64,000 bases of DNA from positions 1,038,383 through 1,102,382 of the forward strand of contig SIJG01000048.1 in assembly GCA_023374025.1 (NCBI GenBank), in the 5' to 3' direction. Position numbers and translations under genes: made by a program. Origin of the DNA: Heterodera schachtii (Eukaryota > Nematoda > Chromadorea > Rhabditida > Heteroderidae). Positions 44,631 through 56,822 of the stretch are shown here, in pieces. The number at the start of each line of letters is the position of its first letter. The stretch's first letter is position 1. The notes under the pieces were generated by a model. That model made no database searches. It worked only from the letters and a program-made list of their open reading frames with translations, and was not told where the DNA came from.

Positions 44631-45833
44631 TGTTTAAAGGTTAAAGATTGAAAATTTTTTGAGACTTTAAATAATTTTTCTTAATAAAATTCATTAAAAA
44701 TTACGAAAAACTTTCCGGCGGCGCCTATCAGCACTTCCGCCACCAAAAATTATAGGATTGAAATCATAATAAAACTAACTTAATTAATATTAATTATAAA
44801 TATTCATAGTAAATAAAATAGAAAAGCTGAAATATTATTAATTGCAAGATTTAACAAATTATTTAATTCACTCTATATTACGGTAAAAAAAAACTATATA
44901 TAATTTAATCAGAAATAATTTTTGTTTAACTATATTTATTTGGAAAATTTGTTTTTACTATCAATTTCATGATATTATGAATCAAAGCCTAGTCAGAATT
45001 TTATTATTTCTGACTAAAGAAAAAGATCAACGATAAATAATACAATCTTTTGAAAAAATAATTTAAATGATTAAAAATCTATTTTTCTAATTAGTCTAAT
45101 TTAAATAGTGTTTTTAAATAATGTGATATAAATAACATCAAATTTTATAACTTTCAATTGATAATATCTTTTAATTGAGATTTAAATTTTCGCATTAATT
45201 TATTCTCATGGTAAAGGCAACCGCTTTCCATTACGTTGAGGAAGAATCCTAATATCATGGCATGACATGGTTCAAAAAAAAGAAAAGATTAAGAAAAAAA
45301 TAAAATACAGTTTTTATTTATTTGAAATTATTATGCTAAAATATTTAAACAAATATAAACTAAAAATTATCAAAAATTATAGCATAAAAAAACGATGACA
45401 ATGGATTTACTTTTTTAATTAAATAATGACATTGGAATACAATTTTTAATATTTCCAATTTAAATTATTTTGTTAAAGCCAACAAAATTGTGAGTTACAT
45501 TGAGCATAAACGGGATAATATTAATTAATATCATGTATTTCTATCCCAATAATATTAAAATAAAAATCTAAAAATAATTTTTTTAAAAATTTTACTTCCT
45601 ATATAGAAAATTTTAATGCTAATAGACACATAAAACTAACATTTCAAATAAATTTATTAAAAGCAAAAATTTTATAAATTTTGAACCACAACAACTAAAT
45701 AAATTTTGGAGATGAATTTTTGAAACTTTTCTTGTGGGTGTTTTTCTGAAATTTTTAGCGGTTCTGGGGTGTATTTTTCGTTTTGAAGGAAATTGACGCC
45801 CTCTAAATAAATACCCCATGTTGCACAACTAAA

Positions 45834-45841
45834 GTGTATAT
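45834..45841 (+). repeat. 8-bp target-site duplication, left (GTGTATAT)
   Basis: Identical to 46708-46715 on the other side of the hAT-type element. Confidence 0.85.
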
Positions 45842-45870
45842 CAGGGCTGTTGCAAAGGGAAAAATAAAAA

Positions 45871-45987
45871 GCGAAAGGCGAAAAGCGAAAAAAGCGAAAC
45901 CAAAATAAAAAGCGAAAGCGAAAAGGCGAAAGCGAAATGCCTAAAAAAAGCGAAAAAGCGAAATAGCGAAAGGCGAAAAGGCGAAAT
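45871..45987 (+). repeat. GCGAAA array at left end of hAT element
   Basis: More than a dozen GCGAAA hexamers spaced by 0-8 bp of A/G (GGCGAAAAGCGAAA). Same orientation as the right-end array. Confidence 0.85.
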
Positions 45988-46199
45988 TTTTTCCAACAAT
46001 TAGATGAATTTAAAAGAATAAAAAATTCACCTTTTATTGTGCTTAACTGTTTTGTTTATTTGCTTTTATTTTTATTTCTTTTTTATCGTAGATTTTTGTA
46101 TAAAAATTTATAAAACGCATATTTCATTTTTTGAAAATCGAGACTCAAAAAATTTACAATTTTAGCGGTGCGCTTTTCAAAAACATTTTCGGAAACAAC

Positions 46200-46350
46200 G
46201 GGTGGGGACGGCGCCGCCGGAAAAAATTTTGAAAATTTGATGGATCTGTTAACAGATTTGTCCAAAAAATGATAGATTTTTGCAATTTTGAGAGAATTTT
46301 TTTTTGAATAATTACTATTTTTGGCCCGGCGATGCCGATAGGTAGCGCCA
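46200..46350 (-). repeat. Dispersed GCCGATAGGCGCC repeat, two cores inside hAT element
   Basis: GACGGCGCCGCCGG near 46207 and CCCGGCGATGCCGATAGG near 46326, in the same relative arrangement as 9480-9700, both downstream of the tRNA-like head on the minus strand. Confidence 0.6.
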
Positions 46351-46389
46351 GGCGAATTTTAAAATTAAAAAAAAAATTAAATTAAAAAA

Positions 46390-46462
46390 GAAACCGTCAA
46401 GCGGTATCGAACTGTTGACAGAAAAGAATGTCAAGTTTGCTGCACTAACCACTACACCAGAC
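46390..46462 (-). mobile_element. tRNA-derived SINE head, copy 2
   Basis: On the minus strand: A box TGGTGTAGTGGTTAGTGC, an anticodon-like stem TTGAC...GTCAA with an oversized loop, and B box CAGTTCGATACCGC. It is followed by T-runs that could terminate RNA polymerase III. Homologous to 9843-9915 in head and flanks (both are preceded on the minus strand by TTTATGAAATAAAGTAAA-like sequence). Lies inside the hAT element. Confidence 0.65.
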
Positions 46463-46604
46463 TAAAGCTAAATAAACAAAAGCAAATTTTACTTTATTTC
46501 ATAAAAATTTGGTAAAAACTTTGTGTTAATTTTTTGCTTTTTCTCCCACCAAAATGCATTTGTTTATTTTAAAAACCCAATCTTTAGGGGTTACTTTTCT
46601 TTCG

Positions 46605-46692
46605 CTTTTCAGCAAAAAAGCGAAAGCGAAAAGGCGAAAGCGAAAGGCCCCCAAAAAGCGAAAAGCGAAATAGCGAAAGGCGAAAAGCGAAA
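46605..46692 (+). repeat. GCGAAA array at right end of hAT element
   Basis: GCGAAAGCGAAAAGGCGAAA-type repeats leading directly into the terminal repeat TTGCAACAGCCCTG. Direct, not inverted, relative to the left array. Confidence 0.85.
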
Positions 46693-46707
46693 CTTGCAAC
46701 AGCCCTG

Positions 46708-46715
46708 GTGTATAT
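46708..46715 (+). repeat. 8-bp target-site duplication, right (GTGTATAT)
   Basis: Matches 45834-45841. Confidence 0.85.
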
Positions 46716-49700
46716 GTATGTGGTGCAGGAATTGGTGAGTTACATTGCAAAAATGACAAAATTTTATCTATAAAGAAATAAAATTAAGGCCAAATCAGTA
46801 TTGAGAATTTTTTTCACTTTTTATGTTCACTTATTATTTATAATTATTTTTTGATCTTTTAATTAAATTGTTTGAAAAATTTTTAAAATAATTAATTGTT
46901 AAAATTAAAATTTGCTTATTTTCTCTAAAAAATTTATAGTGAAATTTTTTTAATAATATCCTTTTTCTATTATTTTATTATTTCAAATTAACATTACTCC
47001 ATTAGGGAAATGTATCATTTTATTATTAGAAATAAAGAAAAATTTTTTTGTTTTTCTAATGTTTTAAAAAATAAATAATTTTGTTTCATTAAATATTATA
47101 TATTTTTGGGAATTATGAATAGTTCTTAATTTATTTAAATTCAGAATCTTTTTATTTGAATAATTCACTTCAAGTTTTAATTTCAAAAAATAAATAATAA
47201 CTTATTATAAAACTTATGATTAATACATAGAATTTCAAAACAAAAATATCTATTATGAGAGAAAATTAACGCAGAAAATTCAATCTAAATTAATAAATAT
47301 TAAATAAAAAAACTGAAACTTAAATCTCATTATAATATTACATTTTTATTATATCGACTTTAACTAAAAAGCAAAAGTAATTAATTAATATTTTTTTATT
47401 GCAATTCACTTATAAAGCAATAAGAAAATGATAAGAAATATAAAAAAGAAGAAAGAAATAAAGAAAAAAAACAAAACAAAACAAAATTAACATTAACATT
47501 AATTATTCAAAACTAAACAATTATATTATCTTAATTTTATAATTATTTTAAAAAATGAAGGAGAAGATGGTGGTGGATGCGCGGTAGGCGGTATCAAGAA
47601 TTAATATGAATAGAAATGAAACACACAGAAACACACTCAATGCATAAATAAAAACAATTTATAGAAAACAATCGATTATTTAATGAAATTCTTAATGAAA
47701 AAAGCAAATTAGACTTATTATAATTCATTAATAATAATTATTATTTATAATAAATAATAAAATATCAAACAAATAATAAAATACATATTAGTGCCGAAAA
47801 AGTCAACAGGAGAATGAGGAAGAATGAATGTACGTTGTAGTCAAGAGTTTAATTAAAAAAAGCAATAAAAATAATTAATTTGAACAAAATAAATCAATTT
47901 TATTATTAATTATAACAACAATTCATAATAAGAAAATAAGAAGAAAATAAGTAAAAAGTTTTTAAAATAATATATAATTCAATGCCATTAAATAAAAATT
48001 TTTAAATGAAATTTAATGTTTGCAAAACAGAGAAACAAATAAAATTTATTTTACATTACATAAAGCAACTGATTTGGCCTATATTAATTTTGAAAATATT
48101 ATATAAAAAAAGAGAAATCAAAAAAGGAGACAAAAAATATTAAACTTATTTTTAAAAATCAAATTAATTCAAAATGTATGCAAAATACCCGACCGATGGT
48201 ACTATTTACAATGCATTGAACACTACGAGAGATTAAAAAAAAATTAGCAATAATAAATCATTTAAACAATTAAATAAAGCCGAATTTAAAAGAAATGAAA
48301 AGGGCATTTTTTAAAACAACTTAATTAAATATATTTCCCTTAAGATCGAAGTATATATGCATAATAGTATTTATTGTTTATCTAAAAAAATGGAAAAATA
48401 TGTATGTCCGATGAAAATTGTGAAAGAATTGCAAAACATCATAAAATATACTCAGTATCATCTAATTGTTTATCTAAAAAATGAAAAAATATGTGAGGCG
48501 AAATTTGCGTAAGAATTGGGAAAATTAAAAAAAATTTTAAATCAATTAAAATTAAAAATTCAGTAAATTACAATGAAAAAACAGCAACAAAGGAACAATT
48601 AATTAATTCAACATATAAAAAAGTATATTTAAAACACCATGTGAAATCAACACAAGAGATGAAAAAAATAACAATGAAAATATGTAAAGTGAAATTTGTG
48701 GAAAAATTGAAAAAAATCAAATTAAAACGTTTAAAATTTTATATCACTATAAATAGTTACATAAAGACTGCCCTCATAAAATGTAAATAAGTTGGAGAGA
48801 ATTAATTATGCAAATGACATAATAATTGATAATTATTTATGTATATTTTATTTATTCCTTTAAAGAAAACTGCGCTCCGCCCCACTGCTTAAGTCTGTAA
48901 AAAATAGTCCCACTATATACAAAAAAAAATTCATGCATATTATGTAAAAGCTCATTTATTTAATCAATTTTGAAAATTAAATGGAAAAAAGATTTAAGAT
49001 AAATTAAAGAAATTTTGAGTTTAATTAAATTTTTTTTAAAACACAATTTTGATAAAAAAATAAAAAATTGTGCGTATGAATTTTTATTCATTATAAGACA
49101 CAACAATAAAAAACAGAAAGAATAATTTTGTTCATTAAAAATACAAAATTTAATAATTTAATAGAAAAAGTAATATTTACAAAAGAATAATAAATAATAA
49201 TATTACTAAAAGAAAAATTAATATAATATATTATCTTATCAGAAACACTTAAAAAGGAATCATCAAAGAACCAAAATGTCTTAAATATAGTTAAATAAAA
49301 AATTTAAATTAAGTAAGTTTATTATGGTTTAAATCTTATAAATTTTTAATTCAAATATTTGCTTTTCTATTTTTAAATTATATATATTTTCTATAAGTTT
49401 TTGTATTAAAATGTTTTGTTCATATACTTTTTATTAATCTTGATCTGTTGCATAATTCATAAACTTAATTGGACTTCACTTTTTTACATATTTATGCTTT
49501 GCATTTTTGCTAAATATTTAACGTGTTTATATATAATTTTATATGTGTATAAATTTAATTTAGAACAATTTTAGACTATATTAATTAAAATATATTTTTA
49601 TTAAAAATTATTAATAATCTGCTTCATTATTGAAATGTAAAACCAAAAGAAAAATTAAAAGCCTTAACAATTAATAATATTCATGCACCTTTATTCTAAT

Positions 49701-51060
49701 AATTTATTATTTTGAATATTAGTTTACCTTTTTTTATATTTTTTTTATTTCACCGCTTTGTTCAATATATGAATCTTTTCAAATTTTTTAACTAATTATT
49801 TTTTTAATTTTTATTTCATAATAATAAAGCACTAGGCGATTCCCATTTAAAATTGGGGTTTTATGCTTTAAATGTTTACTAATTTTTAATTTATTTATTT
49901 TCTAAGGTTTATTTTTCAATTTTTTAAAAGTAATTCCCATACAAAATAGTCAGTACATAATTTTAAATTTTTATAACAAATATTAAGCATAATTAATTAG
50001 GTTTGATACTTAAAAAAAGAATGCATAAACAACTTAATTCTATTTGCCTAATTAATTCATTTTATATAATCAATTAATTACATAAGAACACCTAAAAAAA
50101 TCTAATCAACAGTGCAAACGAATTCTTAACCGGATGCAAAAAACAATGCATAAGAAGCATTATATATTTAAAAAAATTTATTGCTTGTATTCGCTGAAGA
50201 ACGGAGCTAAAAAAAGTTTTTCTATGCTTAAAATTTCATTTAAACATTAATATTTAAAAAAATAAATTTTAAAAGAATTTAATAAAAATTAATATTAAAA
50301 TAATAAAGATTAAACTGTCTATTAAATAAATTAATTTAAAATTGAATTTTTACATAATTAAAAGATAAAAATTAATGATTAATAACCTAAGACGTTATAA
50401 CGAAAAATTAACTCAATAATGACACTTATTTACGGTAAATTTGTTTATTTATAAAGATGAAAAAATTAAAAAAAATCATAATTTAATATTTATATTTATA
50501 TTTTAAATATGTTCGTTCAATAAAATTATTTCAAAATTAAATTCATGGGATAAATTTGAGCATAAATAATTAATTATAGTTAATTGAATTTATTAATTAG
50601 TATAAATGGAATTGCTAAATAAAAAATAAAACAATTTAATTTATCTAAAATTTATAATTAAAAACAAAATATTAATTGTTGCATATTAGCTAAATTAAAT
50701 AATAATTTTCTTAAATGAATCAAAAAATTTTTTAAATAAATATTAAAAGCAACGCCGCTATAAACATTTTGGTATTTAAAATTTAATCATTTTATAAAAT
50801 ATTTAAAAACACTGGTAAAAATAATTTTTCTCCCTTCTAAAAAATCTAAATTTTAATTAATAATTCAATAATAAAAGACCATTAAAAATAAACTTAATTC
50901 AAAATTAAAAAAGTAAATACAATTATTCATAAAAAGAAAAAATATTTGTTCAAAATATGAATTTTTGCTAAATTTTTTACTATTTTTTTTATTTCATTAA
51001 ATAATAAATCACTAGAGATTAATATGAAATGTAGGGTTTATGCATTAAATGGTTACTAAT
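46716..51060. other. AT-rich gene-free stretch
   Basis: No convincing reading frame or RNA gene. Small GC-richer spots (about 47560-47600 and 48865-48895) have no recognisable content. Confidence 0.6.
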
Positions 51061-53189
51061 TTTCATATTCATTAGTATTATTTATTATATGAATTCTTCA
51101 ATTACTGATTTCTTATCAAGCTATAAATTTATTAAAAATAATTAAATTATGCTTGAAAATTTTTATTATTATCATTGAGGATGTTTATTTATTGATATTA
51201 TTTATGGGATAATATTTTAGCTTAGAGTCATCTTTTGTGAATATTTTGATCCCATTAATAAATTTACAAACTAATTTAAATATTTTTTGATTATTATTTC
51301 TGTTTTATTATAAAAGTTAATAAAAATGAAAATAAAATAATACTAAGAAGTATTAGGACCTTTATCCTCCTTTAATTACGATTGAATCAAAATTAGTTAG
51401 AACAATCGCAAATATTTATTTATTTTTTATTTGAATTGATAAGATTTTAAGCACTTCTCTGATTATTGATATTCTGATTTTTTTTTAAAGTGCTTACGTA
51501 GAAAAATTATTAAACTAAAGAAATTTTACATAAAACCAAAAAAGCCTTAACATGTGGCATGCAAAAAAATTTGATAATTCAATAGACATTGAAGATTTTC
51601 GAAGATTTTTCAAAAACACAGAAAACAATTTTTAAAAATAGATTGATTATTTATTGTTAATTTATTTTGGTCGAACTCTAAATTTAATAATTCTTTCCAA
51701 AAGAAATATAAATTAATGAACTGAATGAATTATATGAAAAATTATTATTAAATAAAATTAATTTATATAGTTTTTGTCGGTCAGTGAAATAAAACAACCA
51801 TGAGCCACGAATTACGAAAAGTGAAATGGAGGTGCCATTTAAATTGTATTGTATAAACATCTATATAAAAGTAACTAATAAACATGCATAGTTTAAAATT
51901 TAAAAAATATTCATTTTTTAATTTTGTTATTTTGTTTAATCCAGAATAATGCTCAGTTTTTAAATTAAAAATTTTGACAAGAAAAAAATATATAAATTTT
52001 GGATTTTTCCAATTCTTAGCGGTATATTTAAAAAAAAATTTTGGTCGATTCTTTGGGTATAGAATAAATTTATAAACAATTTAGGGTGTTATTATAATAG
52101 ACGTTTAGATTAATTAATTAAGAAATTTTAAATTATATTATACAAAAAATTAAAAATTAATTATTTTAATAAATAAAAAGTATTTAAATTTCTACTAAAT
52201 AATTCGAAATCAATCAATAATAAAAATATTTTGTGAAACCCTTGATAAATATATAATAGAAAAAAGCATAGGTGCATTTTTATACAAATATATATTTTCT
52301 TTTAATCCTTATCGAGAACGAGTTAATATCAAATAAATAAACAAACTATGATTTCTTATTTTAAATTGGTCTCTTTGTATTGCTTGGGTTTTCAATTTTA
52401 ATTTTTTGATTAAGTTCTTATTATGACTTTTCTTTTTAAAGTCTTAAGCAAATTTAGAGTTGGTCAAGATCGGTTAAACCGGTAAATTTAAATTATTTAT
52501 TATTTTTATTATATATGTCATGATCAAATTTTTACTTTTAGTTAAAAATTTATTTACATTAAATTGTTAGTTTTTATATATAAATTTTTTTGGTTTTTTA
52601 CGTGTGGCTGAGCCTTAATTAATTAGCTAATATTAAAAATAATATATTATTATGATTTTTATTTAATCTACAATAATTATTTTGCTTTAAATTAATTATT
52701 TTCTTCAATTTTATCACATTGCACTTTTCGTGCTTCGTCATAGCACCAAACGACAATCCCTTTTCTTTTATTACTAATATAAGCTAAACATTATAGAAAA
52801 AATAAATAAATTTAAATGTAAAATTTTAAAATTATAATTACAAAGATTTCGATAGTTTTTTTTTGTTTATGGTTTTGAAAAAAGTTTTTTTTCTTTTTGT
52901 TTACCGTAGTTGAAAGTCGAGGGTTTATAAATGAGACAAAATAATATTCACTGATTTAATCTTTCTAAAATTATTTTAAAATAAAAATTTCAAATAAAAA
53001 TAAATTACAATTATTTATTATGGATAAGTAATCTTGCAATTAATTATTTGCCAAATGGCCTAAAATTTTTCAAAAATTAATAATGATGGTTATTTATATA
53101 TATAATAAAACTATTAAAATGAATCAAACAAAGGCAAAAAAAAATCAAAATTTATTTCTTTTAAATTATTTTTTTATAAACAAAATTTA
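51061..53189 (+). repeat. 2.1-kb direct duplication, copy 1
   Basis: Begins TTTCATATTCATTAGTATTA and ends CAAAATTTA; matches 56823-59098 nearly throughout with scattered substitutions. It lacks a ~140-bp segment that copy 2 has (about 57712-57850). It contains no gene. The ends lack TG...CA, terminal inverted repeats or target duplication, so this looks like a segmental duplication or a repeat of unknown class rather than a pair of LTRs. Confidence 0.85.
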
Positions 53190-56100
53190 ATTGAATAGCG
53201 AATAATCCAGGCAGTGTCTTGCTTCATGAGAATAAATAGAAAAGAATTAATTTTTGTCTCTAAGTAAAATTCAAAAAATGAAAATGTAATATTTGCAAAT
53301 AAAAATAATAATTTACTTTATAAATTGGAAGTTTTTTTTTGTATTAAATATACTTGAAAAACTCATTTTGTTATTTTTGGCTATATATTTTGGTTCTCAC
53401 TTTTATTTACTTACTATTAATCTAAATAAAAAATATGGTTAAAATATTTTAAAAAGTAAAGGTCAGCAAACCAAATCATTTATTATTTTGAAATTTTATT
53501 AATATTTTTTAAACTTATTTGTATAGAGTTATATAAATTTAAATTCTTAAAAAATATAGGAGTTGAATTCAGACAAAAATATTAATTATATTAACATTTA
53601 TTTTTCTAATAATATAAAAAATTAGAAATTTAATTTTTATTAGTATTTTAAAAAAATGATATTTTGTTTCTTTGTAAGTTTAGACCAAAAAATGCCATAA
53701 ATATTTTTTAAATAAATAGAAAAATATTCAAAGTATCTATAAGAATGTCATTTTATTATTTATTTAATATAAATTAAATGATTTTTATATTAATTTTTCA
53801 TTAGTATTCCCTTGTTGTCTGCAAATAGCTCCTTTTCTACTTGTCGGACCTTTTATTATTCATTTATTTTCAATTTTCTGAATTTGTATTTCCTTAATTT
53901 ATTTCTTGGATATTTTAAAATAAATAAATTATATATTTAAAAATTTTTACTTTATTATTTTAAATTATTTCTATTTATTGTTCTCTTTTTTCTTGTCATT
54001 TAAATTTAAATTTTTATTTTCTTTAGCTCTTTTTCAAAATTACAGAAATTATTTTTGATTATTATGTAGAATTTTATTTATTTTGTTTTATTTTATGAAA
54101 AATTAAATTTATAAAGATGCTTCATTTTTAAATTTTTATGGCTTTTGTAAATTTCTTTATGAATAATAAAAAAGTTTTTTTATATTTTTCAAATAAATTT
54201 TTTTGTCTTAATCTCTTGTCGAAGGTTGATCTTTGTTCCCAATTATCAACTGCTATATAATATCTTGAAATTATAATTAAGACAATTTTTGAATGCAAAT
54301 TGTTTTTTACTTTAATTTTTAATTAACGCTTATTAATTAATTTATTGTATGATTGTATTTTATTGTTTTTGTTTTCGGTTAGTATATAGGATTATTTTTA
54401 GTGTAAAATGCATATAATTAAAAATTAAATTGAAGAACTAATTTTTTTTATTTTTAAAAACATTAAAATTCAAAAAATGGTAAGACCGAGTTTTATTTCT
54501 TGTAGATAGATAAAAAGAATTTTGATTTTTCATGTAAAAATTATCCATTTGAATTGAAACCTAAAAGCTATTTTTATAAACCTGAATAAATATAATCAAA
54601 ATAACATTTAACAAAAATTTTAACATTGAAAAAATAACTGTTTTTTATATTCGTCTTTAATTAAATATATATTGATTAAGGTTGATTTAAATTTTTGGTT
54701 CTTTTATAAAAGCCGAGTATTTATTAAAATATGTAAATAAAATTTTAAATGTTTATTTTTTACAAAAAAACAGCAGGTAATTTAATGGAAGTAATGGAAA
54801 ATTATAATTTAAAATAGGCTACCGAAAATGCGCCAAATTTAATACGATCTGAACAAGATAATGTTTTTATGGAAAGAAATTTAAAAAAGCGAACACTTAA
54901 TTATTAAATATTAAAGTTAGAAAAATGAATTAAATGATTAACAGCATGTAATTTAATTTTTAGAGATTTTAATAGGAAAATTTATAAAGAAAATTTTAAA
55001 TATAATATACAATTATAAATGGACATAATGAATTGGAAAAATTTAATTAATCTTGTTAAAATAAATAATTCATGATATCGATGATTGTAAAATGGAGCTA
55101 TACTAATAAATTATTGCTAAACTATTTATTATTTAAAATAAATGTAAGCAATAAAATAGGAAGATATAAATAAATTAACAAAATATAAAATAGAATTAAT
55201 TTTTCTGATTTATTTAAATTTTAATGTTTTATTCAAATTTCATAACAAAGTGTATTTACTTTAATATTTATTGTTAATGCTCGTTCATTTGTATAAAAAT
55301 TAATTTTTTTTTAAACTTTGATTATTTCATTTAAATAAATTTTATTGCTTATGTGTATGGCAGAGCTCCGGTCATTCCAAGTCATTTCCATGTACAGGCA
55401 AGTCAATTTCCAGTACATAACGGAGAAAATTTAAGAAATCCAAGTAGTCATAAAAGTGCCAATTATTATCAGCTTTATTGTTTAACTATTTGATCAATTT
55501 TTCAATTTTTGAAAATAAAATTAAAGAAATAATTAAATAAAGAATTTCATATTAAATTTTAATTTGTTTTTGCCAAAAAACAAATGTTCAAAAATTATTA
55601 AGTTCAATCAAAAAAATAACCAAAAAGTTATAAAATATTTATGATGACATTATTTATATAAATTTTAGTGTTACAATATTTAAAATTTCACTTGCTGCAT
55701 ATCATATGGTAGTGTGACTTCGTGCATTTTGCCGACTTTGTTAAAATTTATGTATGAAATAATGTTAAAATAATTTTCTTTAATGTTAAAATAATTTTCT
55801 TTTATTAAACATATAAAAAGGCATATTTTATATTATTTATTTACATTATTTTATATATAATTATTGATTGAAAAACAAATAATTATTAGGATTTCATTAA
55901 CCAATTTAGTAGAATATTTTCTTTATGCCTATAAAATTATATTTTCTAAAATTGTAATTTCTGCTTAAAATCTTTGTCCAATTCACATTTTTGTATTAAA
56001 CTTGTTTTTTTTCATATAAATTATTTTCATTTATTTTTCAATTTTTTTATTAGTTCATTTTTCTTCTGATTTCTAAAATATTTAAAAAAACATTATATTT

Positions 56101-56822
56101 TGTAGTTGAAATTTTGTATATTTTAAATTTAAATTTATATTTTGTAGTTGAAATTTTGTATATTTTTAAATTTGAATTCAATCTATTCCTACACACTTCT
56201 ATTCCTACACACTTATTTCTCTTTATTTTTTAATTTAAATTTTTAATTCTTTGCCATTTTAATCATTTTCATGAATAATTCTTGATTTGAAATATTTGTT
56301 CATATTTTTTTAAGTGACTTTTTTGCACTATCACTTGTTAAATTATATAATCTTTTCAAAAAATATTATTTTTAATAAATATAATGCAATTAAGGAATAA
56401 TTAATTTTTTAATCATTATATCAATATAGAAGATTTATTAATCAAATGATCAAATTTTTAATAATCAACTGATTTTAATTGAATCGACAAAAATAATTTC
56501 ATGACCAAATTTAAAATTTTCATAATTATATTTAATTAATAATTATTTGTTATGAATTTATTATTTATTTATTTTAATTATTTTGACATAGATCTATTTA
56601 ATCCCATGACGTCGTTTTCTTCACATTCAACTTAGTTCGGCCACTGTTTTTCATAAAATCAATTTTCTATTTTGTAAATCTATAAATTTATAGCTTAAAT
56701 CAAAAATCTCAGAAATTCATCGCTTGTATATTATATCATAAGATATTTTCTGTAATATTCTTTTCGAAATGAATTAGGCCGACGGTTTGATTTTATATGG
56801 TGAATTTTAAAATTATTTTGTA
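53190..56822. other. AT-rich spacer between the two duplication copies
   Basis: About 3.6 kb without a credible reading frame. Tiny tandem duplications occur at about 55758-55802 (TGTTAAAATAATTTTCTTTA twice) and 56098-56170. Confidence 0.55.

Larger units (their letters stand above)
41520..45833. other. AT-rich stretch with small dispersed repeats
   Basis: No credible gene. It holds two fragments of the element A/B interior (42975-43065 and 43445-43520), a direct duplication (44037-44130 and 44525-44630), a GGCGGCGCCTATCAGC core at about 44715 and a segment near 44143 shared with 7520. The rest is AT-rich noise. Confidence 0.55.
45842..46707. mobile_element. Non-autonomous hAT-type transposon, 866 bp
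   Basis: Perfect 14-bp terminal inverted repeats CAGGGCTGTTGCAA...TTGCAACAGCCCTG, of the CAGGGNTG type seen in hAT elements, flanked by a perfect 8-bp target duplication GTGTATAT, the hAT duplication length. Both ends carry direct arrays of GCGAAA/GGCGAAAAGCGAAA (45871-45987 and about 46605-46692). The interior includes two GGCGCC-type cores (46207, 46328) and a tRNA-derived SINE head (46390-46462), so it has accumulated or captured other repeats. No transposase frame remains; it would depend on a hAT transposase elsewhere. The exact duplication suggests a fairly recent insertion. Confidence 0.88.

Noticed and set aside
46523..46759. Lys/Ala/Glu-rich frames over the GCGAAA array
   Set aside because: Translations of the GCGAAA repeat inside the hAT element.
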